From contig JBAIZL010000001.1 in the NCBI GenBank assembly GCA_036971475.1, positions 215,592,444 through 215,656,443 on the forward strand: 64,000 bases of DNA, given 5' to 3'. The translations under genes were made by a program, and so were the position numbers. Below the pieces are notes generated by a model that searched no databases, was not told where the DNA came from, and saw only the letters and a program-made list of their open reading frames with translations. Below, piece after piece: positions 1 to 10,800 of this stretch. The first letter of the stretch is position 1, and each line of letters starts with the position of its first letter. The DNA is from Prosapia bicincta (lineage: Eukaryota > Arthropoda > Insecta > Hemiptera > Cercopidae).

Positions 1-821
1 TTTCCATTCTAGAAGCACTACCCTCTCGTTGCCGTGTTTGGTCTATATTCTTTCCCAACTCCGTCTTCTCGTGTAATTCTACTTACTCTACAGTTACTAG
101 GTAAAGAGAAATGGTTATACCACGGCAGATCGCTAGAAGTCCTTTCAGCCGTATAATTTCACTCGTGCATAATTCCAACACGACATAACGTATCCATGAA
201 AAAATAATACTGGTTTAAACACAACTAAAACATCTGACACTGCTTTGACGACGATGTTCAGTTTTATATCAGCAATTGAAACCTACGTTTATACATAGAG
301 ATCCGAGAAACATATATTTTTGTTGGCTTTAATAAAAGTTAGCAACGATTTAATAGCAACGCAGTTGTAGTTGGTAATACTTTACAACCCAGTAAACTCA
401 AGATAAATGTCCAGTTTCGTATTACTTGTGTTCTTTAACAAGGTCTTTACATACTTTATATGAAATTATTTATGTGTACGCTACGGAATATATTAAAGTA
501 ATATCATGTATAAAATAAAATACAAGCAGAAGATATAAACGCCGCCGCAGATAAGAATAAAGGTGCTTAAACCAGACAAGGTACGCACAAGTTTCCACCT
601 GACACATGTTTGGAGGTTCCGTAAACGATCACGTCTGTTTGGCACATTTATAGAAACTTACTTGATTTAAAAGTTCACACACATTTGCTCGAAAGATAAT
701 TACATCACATTATAATTAATAACAGGTACGCCTACCTCACAAAAATACATTTGCATTCGTCAAAAATTTCCTTGACCAAGTATTAAAGTTTATTTTTTTG
801 ACGAAAAATATAAAATTTTTT
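1..821. other. AT-rich unique sequence, no gene seen
   Basis: No long reading frame, RNA gene or tandem repeat is visible. The stretch is AT-rich with scattered short A and T runs and ends where the 117-125 bp repeat begins. Confidence 0.6.
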
Positions 822-1290
822 CACGGGAGTGAATCGGTAGAAAGTGACGCCATTGTTTAGGAATTCGAACGAAAATTGCAGCAGTATGGAGATCACGAAC
901 TTTGTTCGGGTCATTTTTAAATAATTTTCAAATTATTACACGTGAGGAAATCGTTAGAGAGTGACGTCGTTGTTTGGGAATTCGAAGAAAATGTGCAGCA
1001 GTATGGAGATCACGAACTTTGTTCGGGTTATTTTTAAATAATTTAATAATTTTCAAATTATTACACGTGAGGAAATCGTTAGAGAGTGACGTCGTTGTTT
1101 GGGAATTCGAAGAAAATGTGCAGCAGTATGGAGATCACGAACTTTGTCCTGGTTTTCTTTAAATAATTTTCAAATTATTACACGTGAGGGGATCGTTAGA
1201 AAGGGACGTCATTATTCGAACGAGAATGTGCAGCAGTCCAGAGAACACGAAGTTTGTCTACAAGATATCCGAATGAAAGAGAAATTATAA
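822..1290. repeat. Tandem repeat, 117-125 bp unit, about four copies
   Basis: Four successive copies share the same order of landmarks: CACGTG, then GAAATCGTTAGAGAGTGACG, then a GTGCAGCAGTATGGAGATCA block, then ATTTTTAAATAATTTTCAAA. CACGTG lies at 939-944, 1064-1069 and 1181-1186, giving periods of 125 and 117 bp. The 125-bp copy carries a small internal duplication in its AT-rich tail. The first copy (from about 822) and the last (to about 1290) are diverged and the last is shortened. Two 62-63 codon frames here are the same repeat read twice and share an identical start, so I do not regard them as genes. Confidence 0.9.
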
Positions 1291-2074
1291 CTCTCAGTGT
1301 TCACGTAAATGTTATTTATAAATAATTTTCAAAATCAATGCCTCATATACTCAGACATATAATATTTGTTATTGATAATGTATAATTTGATAGAAACGAT
1401 GTTCTTAATATTTGAAGATCACGTCACTTTCTGTAGGCTATTGTACATTAACAGTGAGTTTTAATGCGTGTCTAAGAAAGATTATATTATTTCCTTGTAC
1501 ATTAGCTGCAGATATTAGCAGAATTCCAGCATTTGGCTGTGTATTAAATCCAACAGCGGACACTTATCTGACAACTGCAATACTGAAGTAACACTTGTGA
1601 CGTAGGTATTTCCTACTTTAAAGAGAACCAGACTGTACAGGGTACCTTCGCCTGTGAGAGATGTGGGAAGCATTGTGACTGCGTTAGGATTAAGGCGCGG
1701 CATTAAAATTCCTGTGGCCTAGCACTGCACGGAATTAAAGCACCGAGTAATATTAGGTCATTTTGTTTGTTTTGCGGGCATCATTTATGTAAGTAATTGT
1801 CGATTTATGAAGTATATAAAAACTATTATAAGAAGGTAAAATAAAGGGTTGAATCCACCGCTAATGATCCCCTGGTGGGTGACGTATGAGTTTCGTGGTT
1901 AAGTTTTTATCAGAAGTAGACCTTCTCTCTACCAGGAACAAAACGATCTCTACTCGTTGTACAAAACCTTACGAAGAAAGAAGAGTAAGTGGAGTTAAGG
2001 TAGGACTAAGTAATGGATTATACTGAGCCCCCCGATACTGAAAATAAGGGTGTGAGTCTTTGGTCATATGAGCT

Positions 2075-2111
2075 AGATCTGCTCTCTATCATGGGTCTTA
2101 GAGAGAGATCT
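2075..2111. other. Imperfect inverted repeat (hairpin)
   Basis: AGATCT at 2075-2080 and again at 2106-2111 bound an inverted repeat whose inner arms are GCTCTCTA and TAGAGAG. The stem is about 13 bp with one bulged base and a loop of about 10 nt. No adjacent gene or T-run gives it a role. Confidence 0.5.
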
Positions 2112-2612
2112 CGTCGTGCGACAAGAACAATTTCTTACTAACTGTTAATACAATATTCAAATACGTGTTGAAAATAAATGTATCTTCAATTTCGATTTTT
2201 CTTGTGTCTATTTCTTTAATACCCTTCATTTGAATCTTTTTATTTCTTGTAACTCAGACTATGTAGGTGCTGTACTCGAATTTCCTTCTTAACATGTATA
2301 CATTCCTTGTTTTAGAAAAATTTGTATATACTGTAATAAAAATACTGTTTGCATTAAAATTCACGTCCCAAACCGGTGACTTTAAAGTTAGACAGGAAAT
2401 GACATCGTTGATTGTATTTAGTTACATAGATATGTAAATGAACATATAAATCTGAATTACCTCCATATATCACCAATTAATTTACGATTAGGCCTATAAC
2501 ACAAAGTATGAATACATTTTAATATTAAACAGACCATTGCAACAATGCGTATAGGGGCATATATATGTTACTGTACGCATTGTTTATTCTCTCGAGAAGT
2601 ACGCTTCCTACC

Positions 2613-3008
2613 CTAATTCAGGCTGCATGTATACAACATGGCTCGATAGGAACAGAAAGTATATCCAATCAACGCGTCCCCGTTCACGGAACACACACAA
2701 AGCATGGGCATCGACAATAGGCAAATAGGTGTGAAACACGCATATGCAACTCCGTATTGATTGCCACTGTTAACCGTTTGCCCCATTAACGGATACCAAA
2801 TCCACTCATATTGAGTAGGCGAACGATAAGTTAAAAACTTGGAGTAGTCATGGAAACTCGCATATATGACGTCATTAACAAAACACAGAAAAACAATGGC
2901 TCCCCTTAATGGAGGGCGGCCGTGTGAGAATCCTTGTCGTACACATGGCACCCCTTCCTTACCCAACTTCCTAATTACGCACTTGGCTAGTAGCTCCTCC
3001 TGGTACAT
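2613..3008 (-). other. Unidentified open frame of 131 codons
   Basis: An ATG-initiated frame of 131 residues lies in a patch with clearly higher GC than its surroundings. It is rich in Cys, Tyr and Leu. I see no known motif, signal peptide pattern or repeated architecture, and the opposite strand is also partly open. It could be a chance frame, an exon fragment or part of an old transposon. The length alone is weak evidence in eukaryotic DNA. Confidence 0.12.
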
Positions 3009-3565
3009 ATTAAGACTTTATTTATACCCTTTATGCTATCTTTGCCTTTTGTGAAAACCATCCATTAACTTTTTAATAAAAAATATCGATTAACACGTCC
3101 ATTTAATCTCTGTGCCCGACCTTATAATTATAGACATCTTATAATTATTTTATTAATAGGGTTTTGTATCACAAACATTTAAACGAGAAATAATTGGTAT
3201 TTTAATTTTTGATGTCATGAAATATTATGCTTCGGTTTTTACATAAATTTAATAAGTTTAAATTTATTATTAAAAACAAGTTTAATTAACGTGGTTTAAT
3301 ATTTTAAGAGTACTCTAAATAATTATAGGCCACTATAATTTTTCATTATTCAACAAAATAAATTTTATCTTTACTTAAATAATATATGTATTTTAAAATA
3401 TATTTTCTGTACTAAGGAAAATAAACACTCTACCTATCTTATTGCGCACAATACATTATATAGGCCTATATAGTTAACGAATAAAAATATAACGGACAAA
3501 TAGAAGAATATTTTAGTTTACATATTAAAAAAAAAAATCTAGATCTATAAAAATGAATATTTTTG

Positions 3566-3900
3566 TGTGTGTATGTATGTTATAGACCGCTGTACAGAAT
3601 TTGCTGAAATTTAGAGGCTTTGTTAACCATATTCCCAGGATGGTTCCTGTGACATTTGGTGTAGATCCATCCACAGGGCTCCGCCTTAGAGGCTTAGGAT
3701 GGTTAAAAAACCGATGTATATGTATGTGTGTATGTATATGTCTTATGAACTTCTAACCCGCTAAACAGAAGTTAATATCATTTGAAGGGATTGTTTAACT
3801 TATTACCACAGGATGGTTCGTGTGAAGTTTGGTGTAAATACATCCACAGGGCTCCATCCAGTTACCGCCCCAGAGGCTTAGGATGGTTCAGTGTACAGCC
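3566..3900. repeat. Two diverged copies of a ~150-170 bp element fragment
   Basis: Two segments (about 3566-3706 and 3719-3890) share a TG/TATG-rich start followed by AGGATGGTTC, GTGA, TTTGGTGTA, ATCCACAGGGCTCC and GAGGCTTAGGATGGTT. Similar TATGTATG-rich leaders followed by an 'AAATTTGG' phrase are common in insect transposons, including non-autonomous Helitrons. It may therefore belong to the Helitron whose 3' end lies at 4705, but nothing links the two physically. Confidence 0.6.
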
Positions 3901-4245
3901 TTCCTTAAGTATAATGTTAAAAAGTATATCTATAGGCCTACTAGCGTTACTAATATTAATTAAACAAAATTATAAATTTTTTATATAAGCTAATGCCAGA
4001 TCACAGACAATTAATTCCTGATTTTTTAACGCTCAACGTGAATAATTGTCTAGGATCTGTCACTAGCATATATAAAAAAGTAATAGATACAACAGACATA
4101 AAAAAATATATATAAACATTATGTAAGAATAAAAATACATTATAAATTATTTTAAACTGTTTGCAATTGCTAAGTTCTATGTACAGTTATTACTATCACA
4201 CTTATTGATATTAAAAGTAGGAGCGCCGATAATAATCTTGTGAAA
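3901..4245. other. AT-rich sequence upstream of the Helitron remnant
   Basis: No gene is seen. It may be decayed Helitron interior, because helicase-like coding begins immediately after it, but no translated similarity is recognisable here. Confidence 0.35.
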
Positions 4246-4615
4246 TTTGAATCCACCAAAGGTGTGCAACGAAACCAGAAGACCCACGAATCAAACTGAC
4301 ACCAAACTTGATCCAGGCAATCATAGGTGGCAAGTTCAAAGGAGAGATGGTCTTAACTCCATGAATACCGATGATTTCATCAGATCTATTGGTTTCAAAC
4401 GACTACAATTTCCTTTGAGACTTGCATTCGCAATAACCATAAACAATGCACAATGACAATCATTAATCATTGCTGGATTCAATTTAGAACATTCGAGCTT
4501 TTACCACGTATAATTTATATGTTGCGTTCTCACTTGTTGGGACACCTAAAGTTTGTATGTTTAAACGCCTAATGAAATGAAGAAAAACATTGTCTATCCT
4601 CTAGCATTGCAGTAA
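4246..4615 (+). pseudogene. Helitron Pif1-type helicase, C-terminal fragment, broken
   Basis: Autonomous Helitrons encode a Rep/helicase protein that drives rolling-circle transposition. Translated pieces match the last part of its Pif1-like helicase in the right order but in different frames. They are LNPPKVCNETR at the start, IIGGKFKGEMVLTP in another frame, FKRLQFPLRLAFAITINNAQ back in the first, then AGFNLEHSSF, LYVAFSLVGTPK and KKNIVYPLALQ before a TAA at 4613-4615. The KRLQFP and TINNAQ phrases correspond to the conserved end of the helicase domain, with the usual NKAQG altered to NNAQ followed by a stop. At least three frameshifts and two internal stops make it non-functional. The matches come from memory of the family. 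Confidence 0.85.
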
Positions 4616-4675
4616 ATGAAATATAATTATTTAGATGTTTGATTTGCTTTTCTCATTGCAAAAATTATGATTTCG

Positions 4676-4693
4676 GGCGCAGCAACGTGCGCC
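4676..4693 (+). other. Helitron 3' terminal hairpin
   Basis: Perfect 6-bp stem GGCGCA/TGCGCC with loop GCAACG, 9 nt before the CTAA end. Helitrons carry such a hairpin near the 3' end, where it is thought to signal termination of rolling-circle transfer. Confidence 0.8.
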
Positions 4694-4750
4694 GGGAAAC
4701 GCTAATATAAATTAAAACTATTCTTGTATTTGAAATATTTTATTCATTGA

Positions 4751-4796
4751 GTGTATATATATGCGTGTGTGTGAGAGAGAGAGTGTGTGGGGGTGT
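4751..4796. repeat. Compound GT/GA/GTG microsatellite
   Basis: Short runs of GT, TA, GA and GTG follow one another just downstream of the Helitron end. Confidence 0.8.
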
Positions 4797-6825
4797 TTAA
4801 AAAATTAACGATAAATTAAAACAAATTTTTAAAATTAGAAAACAAAATTAACGAAATAAATATAGATAAAATAAAAAAAAATAATAAAGAAAATGTTAAA
4901 ACTATGTAGATATTATAAAATACGCATAAAGGAGTAGCATCAGAAAGCGCTCGGAAGATTGTAGTTCACGTGGCCAGCGCCTCTACTGTGCCATCCCTGC
5001 TCATGCTGCTTTACATCGTTACACCGCAGGTCGTACTTTATAGTCAACGAAATAATTTAAGGAAACAAGCAGTAAAATGACTGTAATACTTGTTATAAAT
5101 TTAAAAATACATCGTTTCCTCGCCCTCATCTGATAACGGGCCGTAAAACTACCCCAATAAACCGATCGGACAGCAAGGCTGAACACTGTGTTAGACATAT
5201 AAAGAGTGTGTAATTAACCACCGCCCTTTGTTAATTGTCGGAACCACAAAACCTGCCCTGGCCCGCATTTGCATCTACACGACCCGATCCAATTTAGTTG
5301 TGAGTATCCGGGGCCGGCTTGAGGCAGGCTCACGGCTCGGCGTCCCCGTTCGCTTTGGATCAAGGTCATCTTTACAGCGGTTTGTATTGTGTTCATTTAT
5401 TTAATATTTGCATATTAAAGAATTTTGCCGACTTATAAACCAAACATTTGTTACGACCATTTTACGACAACTGTTTAGAAAGTCTCGGAAGTTCAGAAAC
5501 CACATCTATAAAGCTTAAGTTAGTTTGTACCCTAATATAGTTTATTGTTCAATTCCTTCTATTAGTTCACTCTCTCCTTATATATATATTTTTTTCAAAT
5601 TTTCAATCGTTATTAAAATACATTTTATTTATCCTCTTAAATTGAAATACATTTTCTAAAACTTGGATGTCACTTAATGTTAATAGAGTTTTAAAATATT
5701 AATCCAATAATTAAATTTAATAATGAAACAACTTTTGTTATATAAGGGAGAAAACCTTTCAGAAAAGGGGCAAGGTAGGCAGCATAGTTATTTCGTTGTT
5801 TGGCTTAAAATAAGTGATGACATATTATTTCATAAAACAGCTGATTTTTTGTTCTAGGTTATGTGGTAGAACAACTGTTTTAATGCATATGTTATGGTAC
5901 TTTATTTATATCAAGTGTAATTATTTATTAAAAGTAACTAAAATAAAATTTTTCTTTGTTGACCCAAGTAGGAATTGACTTTGAACATTTTTATTAACAT
6001 TTTTGTTTTTGTTCATATTGTATATGTTTTGTAAAACGTACAAACTTGTTAAACTTCATTTAAAATTAACTGTTTTTCTGTATTAATCAAAACCATTTTA
6101 AATTTTAAAAATTGTTTGTTTAGGGGTGGGATAAAATATGGTTTTATAATTTATCCATAAATTACAATAAAAATATTACATTTGTTAAACAAACTAAAAC
6201 ATTGGTGTAATTATTTTAGGGATTTGTCAGTTTTTTATATATTTTGTAAACAAGCGAAAAACAAAATAGAACTACAAAACTAAATAATAATAGGCCTAAT
6301 AATAACACCAACAATAATATAATAAAAAGTATATGTAATAACAGTGCACATGTTTTGACTAAAACTCTAACAGTTATGTTTATAAACATAGGCAAACGAC
6401 AAGTAAATAAGATATCTAAAATACTCTTAAACAATCTGTAATTAGTATGATGATACAGATTGTGTTTAATTAATAAAATTATTTCGTTTTTTAAAACTAA
6501 AATAAAAAAAACAATTAAAGATACATTTTTTCGTTAAAAGCAATTACTAATATTACGAATAATAAACAATAACAAACAAATCTGAAGAACACTAGCAAAA
6601 CCGAGAAGAATAAATAATAAAAACAAACAATTTACAAACATAAGAAACAACCCGTCAAAATCAAAATAGTACACATATACACAATTTGGTAATAGAAACG
6701 TATACTTAGTGTTAAATGAAGTTATATTTAGGTTTATAACAGTATTATGAATTCCTATTATAACAGTGTATAATACGGTGCTACGTTAAATGTGCATGTG
6801 ATATTATTTGATAATGAAGAGAATG

Positions 6826-6828
<3 letters not shown>
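4797..6828. other. AT-rich unique sequence, no gene seen
   Basis: A more GC-rich patch lies at about 4930-5400, with a 60-codon minus-strand frame at 5214-5396 that I do not recognise. The 72-codon minus-strand frame at 6216-6434 is low-complexity Leu/Phe/Val and arises from AT-rich DNA. Nothing else stands out. Confidence 0.5.

Positions 6829-6886
<58 letters not shown>
6829..6886. repeat. (TA)n microsatellite, about 29 units
   Basis: Uninterrupted alternating TA for 58 bp. Confidence 0.98.
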
Positions 6887-6888
<2 letters not shown>

Positions 6889-7345
6889 GCGAGGATGTAT
6901 TGCATTACATTTATTTGCCTATCCCAGTTTATGTACAATACATATAATTTGCACAGTAATAAACATAATTTATAAAATTTATTTTAAATATTATTCTCAT
7001 TAAATAAAACTAAATGTGATTAAAAATATTTGTAAACAATATTATTTACTTTATTTATTTTGATTATATATTACAGGGTAAGTAATTCGTATAACAACAA
7101 TGATCGTATAATAATACACATTATACAAATCGCATAATAATAGCGTACCGCTATATATTGTAAACAATATATAATACTGCCTACATATACTATAATACCA
7201 TGCACTATAATTGTATGCATTTAATTGAATTACATTGCATTGTTTTATAATTAATTTTTTTACATTACAAAATATTTTTTACCATATTCTTGTATTATTT
7301 TATAGTTGTGCTCTAGTTGGAAATAATATTTGCAGAAATAATAAA
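6887..7345. other. AT-rich sequence; possible intron before the 7346 exon
   Basis: No gene is seen. The last 100 bp contain T-rich tracts followed by candidate acceptor AGs (…TTTTATAG and …TTTGCAG), which would fit the end of an intron if the short frame at 7346 is real. Confidence 0.3.
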
Positions 7346-7432
7346 ATGGCCGAGCTTGGTGTAAATATAGAGAAATTAATGGAGTTCATAATAAGAGAGC
7401 CCCGTCTAGATAACAGTGAAGACCCTGGTTAG
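7346..7432 (+). CDS. Possible first coding exon, MADF-like N-terminus
   Basis: A 28-codon frame starts at an ATG in good eukaryotic context (A at -3, G at +4) and begins MAELGVNIEKLMEFIIREPR, then LDNSEDPG and a stop. The pattern of an acidic start, a helix of the type 'xIExLIxxVRExPxL' and then a D/P-rich turn is how many MADF-domain proteins begin (Adf-1 family, DNA-binding in insects). Here only the first third of the domain would be present, and the usual LWD/LYD after the first helix is replaced by LDN. A candidate donor GTTAGC at 7428 would remove the stop by splicing. A T-rich tract and TTTGCAG lie just upstream. It may equally be a chance frame or a transposon-borne MADF fragment. Confidence 0.2.
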   Translation: MAELGVNIEKLMEFIIREPRLDNSEDPG

Positions 7433-7881
7433 CTTAACAAACAAGACAAGACAACTTAGCTGTTGGTATAAACACAAGAAGTGTTTTGTATTGCTAAATA
7501 TATGCTTCTTCGACTATAGTAAGTAACGATGGAACGAACGTTGGACAATCATCTAAAAGTTAAAATAATGATAGTTATAAGAAAAAACAATATTCATTAG
7601 AAAGCAACAAATATGTTTTTCATAAAACTGTAATAAAAATTAATTAAAAAAACACAAATTCAAAGTATCGATTAAAATGTGCAATATTCGTTCCCTAATT
7701 ACAAGTATAAACGTATTATTCTCAAAAATATATCAAAGTACAAAGTTTAAAGAGATATTTTTAAAAGGTATATAAAGTAAAAGAAAACAATTTTTATGTA
7801 CAACAAATTTTCTAACGGAAGCGTTTATTCTAAACATTACAAGTAAAAAATATGGCAGCTAGACAGGTAATCTTATTCCAT
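7433..7881. other. AT-rich sequence, no gene seen
   Basis: No further MADF-like coding was recognised after the 7346-7432 frame. The last ~30 bp lead into the 91-bp array. Confidence 0.45.
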
Positions 7882-10800
7882 TACAAACTACTCCTGGCAT
7901 TAGGTAGACAGTGTAGCAATGTCAGTAGAATGTTTATGAAAGGATCGATAATATAATTAGAATTCAGTTAGGGACAAACAGTTCCTGGAATTAGGTAGAC
8001 AGTGTAGCAATGTCAGTAGAATGTTTATGAAAGGATCGATAATATAATTAGAATTCAGTTAGGGACAAACAGTTCCTGGAATTAGGTAGACAGTGTAGCA
8101 ATGTCAGTAGAATGTTTATGAAAGGATCGATAATATAATTAGAATTCAGTTAGGGACAAACAGCTCCTGGAATTAGGTAGACAGTGTAGCAATGTCAGTA
8201 GAATGTTTATGAAAGGATCGATAATATAATTAGAATTCAGTTAGGGACAAACAGTTCCTGGAATTAGGTAGACAGTGTAGCAATGTCAGTAGAATGTTTA
8301 TGAAAGGATCGATAATATAATTAGAATTCAGTTAGGGACAAACAGCTCCTGGAATTAGGTAGACAGTGTAGCAATGTCAGTAGAATGTTTATGAAAGGAT
8401 CGATAATATAATTAGAATTCAGTTAGGGACAAACAGCTCCTGGAATTAGGTAGACAGTGTAGCAATGTCAGTAGAATGTTTATGAAAGGATCGATAATAT
8501 AATTAGAATTCAGTTAGGGACAAACAGCTCCTGGAATTAAGTAGACAGTGTAGCAATGTCAGTAGAATGTTTATGAAAGGATCGATAATATAATTAGAAT
8601 TCAGTTAGGGACAAACAGCTCCTGGAATTAAGTAGACAGTGTAGCAATGTCAGTAGAATGTTTATGAAAGGATCGATAATATAATTAGAATTCAGTTAGG
8701 GACAAACAGCTCCTGGAATTAGGTAGACAGTGTAGCAATGTCAGTAGAATGTTTATGAAAGGATCGATAATATAATTAGAATTCAGTTAGGGACAAACAG
8801 CTCCTGGAATTAGGTAGACAGTGTAGCAATGTCAGTAGAATGTTTATGAAAGGATCGATAATATAATTAGAATTCAGTTAGGGACAAACAGCTCCTGGAA
8901 TTAGGTAGACAGTGTAGCAATGTCAGTAGAATGTTTATGAAAGGATCGATAATATAATTAGAATTCAGTTAGGGACAAACAGCTCCTGGCGTTAGGTAGA
9001 CAGTGTAGCAATGTCAGTAGAATGGTTAGGAAAAGATCAGCAATATAATTAGGACTCAGGTAGGGACATACTGCTCCTGGAATTAGATAGAATGTGTAGC
9101 AATGTCAGTGGAATGTTTAGGAAAGGATCAACATTATAACTTTGATTCAGTTAGGGACATACAGCTCCTGGCATTAGGTAGAATGTGTAGCAATGTCAGT
9201 AGAATGTTTAGGAAAGGATCGATAATATAACTAGAATTGAGTTAGGGAAAAATAGCTCCTGGCATTAGGTAGAATGTGTAGCAATGTCAGTAGAATGGTT
9301 AGGAAAGGATCAGCAATATAATTAGGACTCAGGTAGGGACATACTGCTCCTGGAATTAGATAGAATGTGTAGCAATGTCAGTGGAATATTTAGGAAAGGA
9401 TCAACATTATAACTTTGATTCAGGTAGGGACATACAGCTCCTGGCATTAGGTAGAATGTGTAGCAATGCCAGAAGAATGTTTAGGAAAGGATCAACATTA
9501 TAATTAGGATTCAGGTAGAAACAAACAGCTCCTGGTACTAGGTAGAATGTGTAGCAATGTCAGTAGAATGTTTACGAAAAGATCAATATTATAATTAGAA
9601 TTCAGGTAGAAACAAACAGCTCCTGGCAATAGGTAGAATGTGTAGCAATGTCAGTAGAATGTTTACGAAAAGATCAACATTATAATTAGAATTCAGGTAG
9701 GGACATACAGCTCCTGGTATTAGGTAGAATGTGTAGCAATGTCAGAAGAATGTTTAGGAAAGGATCAACATTATAATTAAAATTCAGGTAGGGACATACA
9801 GCTCCTGGCATTAGGTAGAATGTGTAGCAATGTCAGTAGAATGTTTAGGAAAGGATCAATATTATAACTAGCATTCAAATAGGGACAAACCGCTACTGGC
9901 ATTAGGTAGAATGTGTAGCAATGTCAGTGGAATGTTTAGGAAAGAATCAACATTATAACTTTCATTCAGGTAGGGAACAACAGCTCCTGGAATTAGATAG
10001 AATGTGTAGCAATGTCAGTGGAATATTTAGGAAAGGATCAACATTATAACTTTGATTCAGGTAGGGAAAAACAGCTCCTGGCATTAGGTAGAATGTGTAG
10101 CAATGTCAGTAGAATGTTTATGAAAGGATCGATAATATAATTAAAATTCAGTTAGGGACAAACAGCTCCTGGAATTAGGTAGACAGTGTAGCAATGTCAG
10201 TAGAATGTTTATGAAATTATCGATAATATAATTAGAATTCAGTTAGGGACAAACAGCTCCTGGAATTAGGTAGACAGTGTAGCAATGTCAGTAGAATGTT
10301 TATGAAAGGATCGATAATATAATTAGAATTCAGTTAGGGACAAACAGCTCCTGGCGTTAGGTAGAATGTGTAGCAATGTCAGTAGAATGGTTAGGAAAAG
10401 ATCAGCAATATAATTAGGACTCAGGTAGGGACATACTGCTCCTGGAATTAGATAGAATGTGTAGCAATGTCAGTGGAATGTTTAGGAAAGGATCAACATT
10501 ATAACTTTGATTCAGTTAGGGACATACAGCTCCTGGCATTAGGTAGAATGTGTAGCAATGTCAGTAGAATGTTTAGGAAAGGATCGATAATATAACTAGA
10601 ATTGAGTTAGGGAAAAACAGCTCCTGGCACTAGGTAGAATGTGTAGCAATGTCAGTAGAATGTTTACGAAAAGATCAACATTATAATTAGAATTCAGGTA
10701 GAAACAAGCAGCTCCTGGCAATAGGTAGAATGTGTAGCAATGTCAGTAGAATGTTTACGAAAAGATCAACATTATAATTAGAATTCAGGTAGGGACATAC

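Larger units (their letters stand above)
1291..3565. other. Unique sequence without a supported gene
   Basis: Mostly AT-rich. It includes a short hairpin (2075-2111) and a more GC-rich patch around 2590-3050 with an unidentified 131-codon frame, both listed separately. I recognise no transposon termini or RNA genes. Confidence 0.5.
4246..4705 (+). mobile_element. Helitron 3' end (5' part missing or unrecognised)
   Basis: The segment combines a decayed Helitron helicase C-terminus (4246-4615) with a typical Helitron 3' terminus about 90 bp further on. There is a perfect 6-bp hairpin (GGCGCA at 4676-4681, TGCGCC at 4688-4693) followed by a short spacer and the end CTAA (4702-4705). The next base is T, fitting insertion between A and T, and CTAA fits the CTRR rule for Helitron ends. 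No left terminus was found, so the element is probably truncated or its 5' part has decayed. Confidence 0.8.

Noticed and set aside
974..1290. Two small frames starting with the same 15 or so residues
   Set aside because: They are two adjacent copies of the 117-125 bp repeat.
6216..6434. 72-codon frame with a strongly hydrophobic centre
   Set aside because: The Leu/Val/Phe run comes from AT-rich simple sequence; no conserved membrane-protein motif or start context.
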